Part shown: positions 62,082-64,000 of the stretch, in pieces
How the letters are laid out: each line of letters starts with the position of its first letter
Position numbering within the stretch: position 1 is the first letter of the stretch
Source of the DNA: Chloroflexota bacterium
GTDB lineage: Bacteria; Chloroflexota; Anaerolineae; SpSt-313
NCBI GenBank assembly: GCA_029553955.1
Contig: JAKPJZ010000161.1
Location: 1 to 64,000 of the forward strand
Direction: 5' to 3'
Length of the DNA stretch: 64,000 nucleotides
Position numbers and translations under genes: made by a program
Notes under the pieces: generated by a model
The model's input: only the letters and a program-made list of their open reading frames with translations
Told to the model about the DNA's origin: nothing
Database searches by the model: none

Positions 62082-63446
62082 ATGTGGACCGACACGTTGA
62101 TCATCGGCGCGGGTCCGACGGGGCTGAGCGCCGCGTACCACTACCGGGGCGACTATGTGGTCGTGGAGCGAGAGAGCCGCGCCGGTGGGCTGTGCCGGTC
62201 GATCTACGATCGGGGCTTTGTTTTCGACCATGCCGGCCACATCTTTTTCACCAGTGACCCCTACATCAACGATGTGCTCACCCCGATGCTGCTGGGCGAG
62301 AACATCCACTGGCAGTACCGCGAGGCCTGGGTCTACTCGAAGGAAGCCTACACCCGCTACCCCTTCCAGGCCGGCACCTACGGCCTGCCGCCCGGCGTGG
62401 TCAAGGAGTGCATCCTCGGCGCCATGGAGGCACAGCGCAGCTATCGCGCCGACCGGCGGCCCCAGAACTTTGCCGAGTTCATGGAGGCGCAGTGGGGCGC
62501 GGGCATCTGCAAACACTTTATGGCCCCCTACAACCGCAAGATCTGGACCGTGCCGCTGCAAGAGATGAGCTGGGAGTGGCTCAGCGGGCGCGTGCCCCAG
62601 CCCAACCTCGAAGAGATCATCGATGGCGCCCTGCAGCCCCAGCCCAAGCCCATGGGCCCCAACGCGCGCTTTGCCTACCCGCTGCGCGGCGGGTTTGAGG
62701 CGCTGATGCGTGGCTGGCTGCGCTTTGTCGACAGCGGCCGCGTCTGGCTGAATACCCGCGTCACTGCTGTGGACCCCGCGGCGCACCTTGCCGTCCTCAG
62801 CGACGGGCGCACGGTACACTACGAACGCCTGATCAGCACCGCGCCGCTGCCCGAGTTCCTCCAGCTGATCGCCAAGGTGCCGGCTGAGGTCCAGGAGGCC
62901 GGGCGGCAGTTGCGCACCGTCTCGGTGCGTTGTGTGAACCTGGGGCTGGCGCGGGCCGATGTGAGCGAGCGCCACTGGATCTATTACCCCGAGGAGCGGC
63001 CGCTCTTCCACCGCGTATTTGTCCAGTCGAACGCATCGCCGCACGTGGCGCCGGCCGGCTGCAGCTCGCTGACGGCCGAGATCAGCTACTCGCCCACCAA
63101 GCCTCTGCCATTCGAGGGCGAGGCGCTGATCGAGCGCGCCATCGATGATGCCCGGGCGGTGGGCCTGCTGCGTGCGTCGGACTCGGTGCTGGTGGCCAAC
63201 GAGGCCGATATCCCCTACGGCTATGTGCTGCCCGACCTGCGCAAAGACGCTGCCGTGGCCCGCATCCAAGAGTGGCTGCGGCCGTGGGGCATCATCTCGG
63301 CCGGCCGCTTTGGCGAGTGGAAGTACCTCAACACCGACCAGTGCTTCCTGGCCGGCCGCAAGGCGGCCGAGCAGACCCCCGCGCCTGTCACGGCACGCAC
63401 CTTTGTGCCGCCGCGGCCTGCCATCCGCCTGGGCATGGGGAGCTGA
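62082..63446 (+). CDS. FAD-dependent oxidoreductase (protoporphyrinogen oxidase/UGM-like)
   Basis: A 454-residue FAD protein. The N-terminal dinucleotide-binding motif is IIGAGPTGLSAAYHY, followed by a GGLCRS turn. It resembles amine-oxidase-type and UDP-galactopyranose-mutase-like NAD(P)-binding proteins linked to glycan synthesis. The catalytic role is unknown. ATGAGGAGGAAGGT gives a very good ribosome site. The next gene starts 3 nt after its stop, so glycosyltransferase, FAD protein and amidohydrolase may form an operon. Confidence 0.88.
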   Translation: MWTDTLIIGAGPTGLSAAYHYRGDYVVVERESRAGGLCRSIYDRGFVFDHAGHIFFTSDPYINDVLTPMLLGENIHWQYREAWVYSKEAYTRYPFQAGTYGLPPGVVKECILGAMEAQRSYRADRRPQNFAEFMEAQWGAGICKHFMAPYNRKIWTVPLQEMSWEWLSGRVPQPNLEEIIDGALQPQPKPMGPNARFAYPLRGGFEALMRGWLRFVDSGRVWLNTRVTAVDPAAHLAVLSDGRTVHYERLISTAPLPEFLQLIAKVPAEVQEAGRQLRTVSVRCVNLGLARADVSERHWIYYPEERPLFHRVFVQSNASPHVAPAGCSSLTAEISYSPTKPLPFEGEALIERAIDDARAVGLLRASDSVLVANEADIPYGYVLPDLRKDAAVARIQEWLRPWGIISAGRFGEWKYLNTDQCFLAGRKAAEQTPAPVTARTFVPPRPAIRLGMGS

Positions 63447-63449
63447 TCG

Positions 63450-64000
63450 GTGGATGTTGTCGACATGCACCTGCATGCGACGGGCCGCGAGACGGCGGGT
63501 GAGGTCCTGAGCGCCATGGACGAGGCTGGGGTCAGCCTGGCGTGCATCCTGGCACCCTTCCTGACCCCGCCGTACAGCCTGCAGGATGGCGCATCGTTGC
63601 AGGCGGCCAACGACTATGCGGCCGCCCTGGTGCACGGCGCCGAGGACCGCCTCGCCGGCTTTGCCGTGGTCAACCCGGCGTTGCCGGGCGCGGCCGCCGA
63701 GGTGGAGCGCTGCGTTGGCCTGGGCCTGCGCGGCCTCAAGCTCGTGCCGGCCGGGTGGTACCCCTACGATGATGCGCCGCGCGCTGTCTACGCGGCGGCC
63801 GAGGCCCATCGCCTGCCCGTGCTCTTTCACAGCGGCATCTTTATCGACGGCCGCTCGAGCCGCTACTGCCGGCCGGCCTACTATGAGGCTCTGCGCGACT
63901 CGCCCACATTGCGTGCCACCCTGGCCCACCTGGGCTGGCCGTGGTGCGATGAGGCCATCGCCGTGGCGCTGATCGACCGCATCCATGGCTTGCGGCCCAA
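63450..64000 (+). CDS. Amidohydrolase-2-like metal-dependent hydrolase (partial)
   Basis: The first 183 residues of a TIM-barrel amidohydrolase are present; the gene runs off the window. The opening VDVVDMHLHATG has the metal-binding H-x-H after strand 1. Later GLRGLKLVPAGWYPYDD, LPVLFHSG and LRATLAHLG match the Amidohydro_2/ACMSD-like family. The start is GTG at 63450 with GGGGAG upstream, coupled to the FAD protein gene. The substrate is unknown. Confidence 0.85.
   Translation, partial: MDVVDMHLHATGRETAGEVLSAMDEAGVSLACILAPFLTPPYSLQDGASLQAANDYAAALVHGAEDRLAGFAVVNPALPGAAAEVERCVGLGLRGLKLVPAGWYPYDDAPRAVYAAAEAHRLPVLFHSGIFIDGRSSRYCRPAYYEALRDSPTLRATLAHLGWPWCDEAIAVALIDRIHGLRP

Overview
GC-rich bacterial DNA with Shine-Dalgarno-led genes, many TTG/GTG starts and sigma70-type promoters (TTGACA, 17 bp, TATAAT). 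The gene content suggests a Chloroflexota (Anaerolineae-like) chromosome: an HspR-type MerR regulator beside ClpB, tandem universal-stress domains, a DUF58/transglutaminase pair, bacterial release-factor-like proteins, and a DUF151-DnaB-DnaD-DnaC replication operon. This is inferred from gene content; there is no rRNA in the window to confirm it. No CRISPR array, prophage or intact transposase was seen.

Layout. 0.1-0.6 kb: a short inverted-repeat mobile element and a decayed second one. 0.6-10.6 kb: metabolism (two class III aminotransferases, a kinase-like protein, NamZ-type muramidase, sugar isomerase-like TIM barrel, a small ferredoxin, tandem Usp, GNAT, YchF). 11-15.1 kb: replication operon ending in a tandem-duplicated DnaC-like ATPase. 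15.1-15.6 kb: tRNA-Phe, tRNA-Gly and tRNA-Cys. 15.7-29.7 kb: envelope and lipid genes (lipoprotein, FabF-FabH, Asp-box protein, dehydrogenase, nucleosidase, glycosyltransferase, peroxiredoxin, LysM protein with a regular cysteine ladder, hydantoinase). 29.7-36 kb: transglutaminase, DUF58, an adhesin-like membrane protein and an ECF sigma/anti-sigma pair. 36-42 kb: oxidoreductase, DksA-type protein, NarL regulator and a 1109-residue sensor kinase. 42-44.9 kb: a secreted lipoprotein of unknown function. 45-56 kb: a proteostasis island (ClpC, ClpB, release-factor-like protein, HspR, HtrA, DnaJ, GrpE, Hsp20) without DnaK. 56-59.6 kb: an accessory operon of visibly lower GC with cysteine-rich proteins, a MauE-like membrane protein and two frameshifted genes. 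60-64 kb: CBM48 protein, glycosyltransferase, FAD protein and an amidohydrolase cut by the window edge.

The most unusual property is the intergenic DNA. Nearly every gap holds a palindrome or inverted-repeat element. There are perfect or near-perfect palindromes of about 50-116 bp with almost no loop; a recurrent ACCTGACAGGT hairpin placed just 3' of stop codons and once translated inside a gene; short mobile elements flanked by CTAG, one nested in another; an element with an 8-bp target duplication; and a 77-bp tandem repeat. Within long palindrome copies the two arms stay identical even though copies differ from one another, so arm pairing is either selected or maintained by a copying mechanism. 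These elements, and the cysteine-rich/MauE operon, are the best candidates for undescribed biology here.
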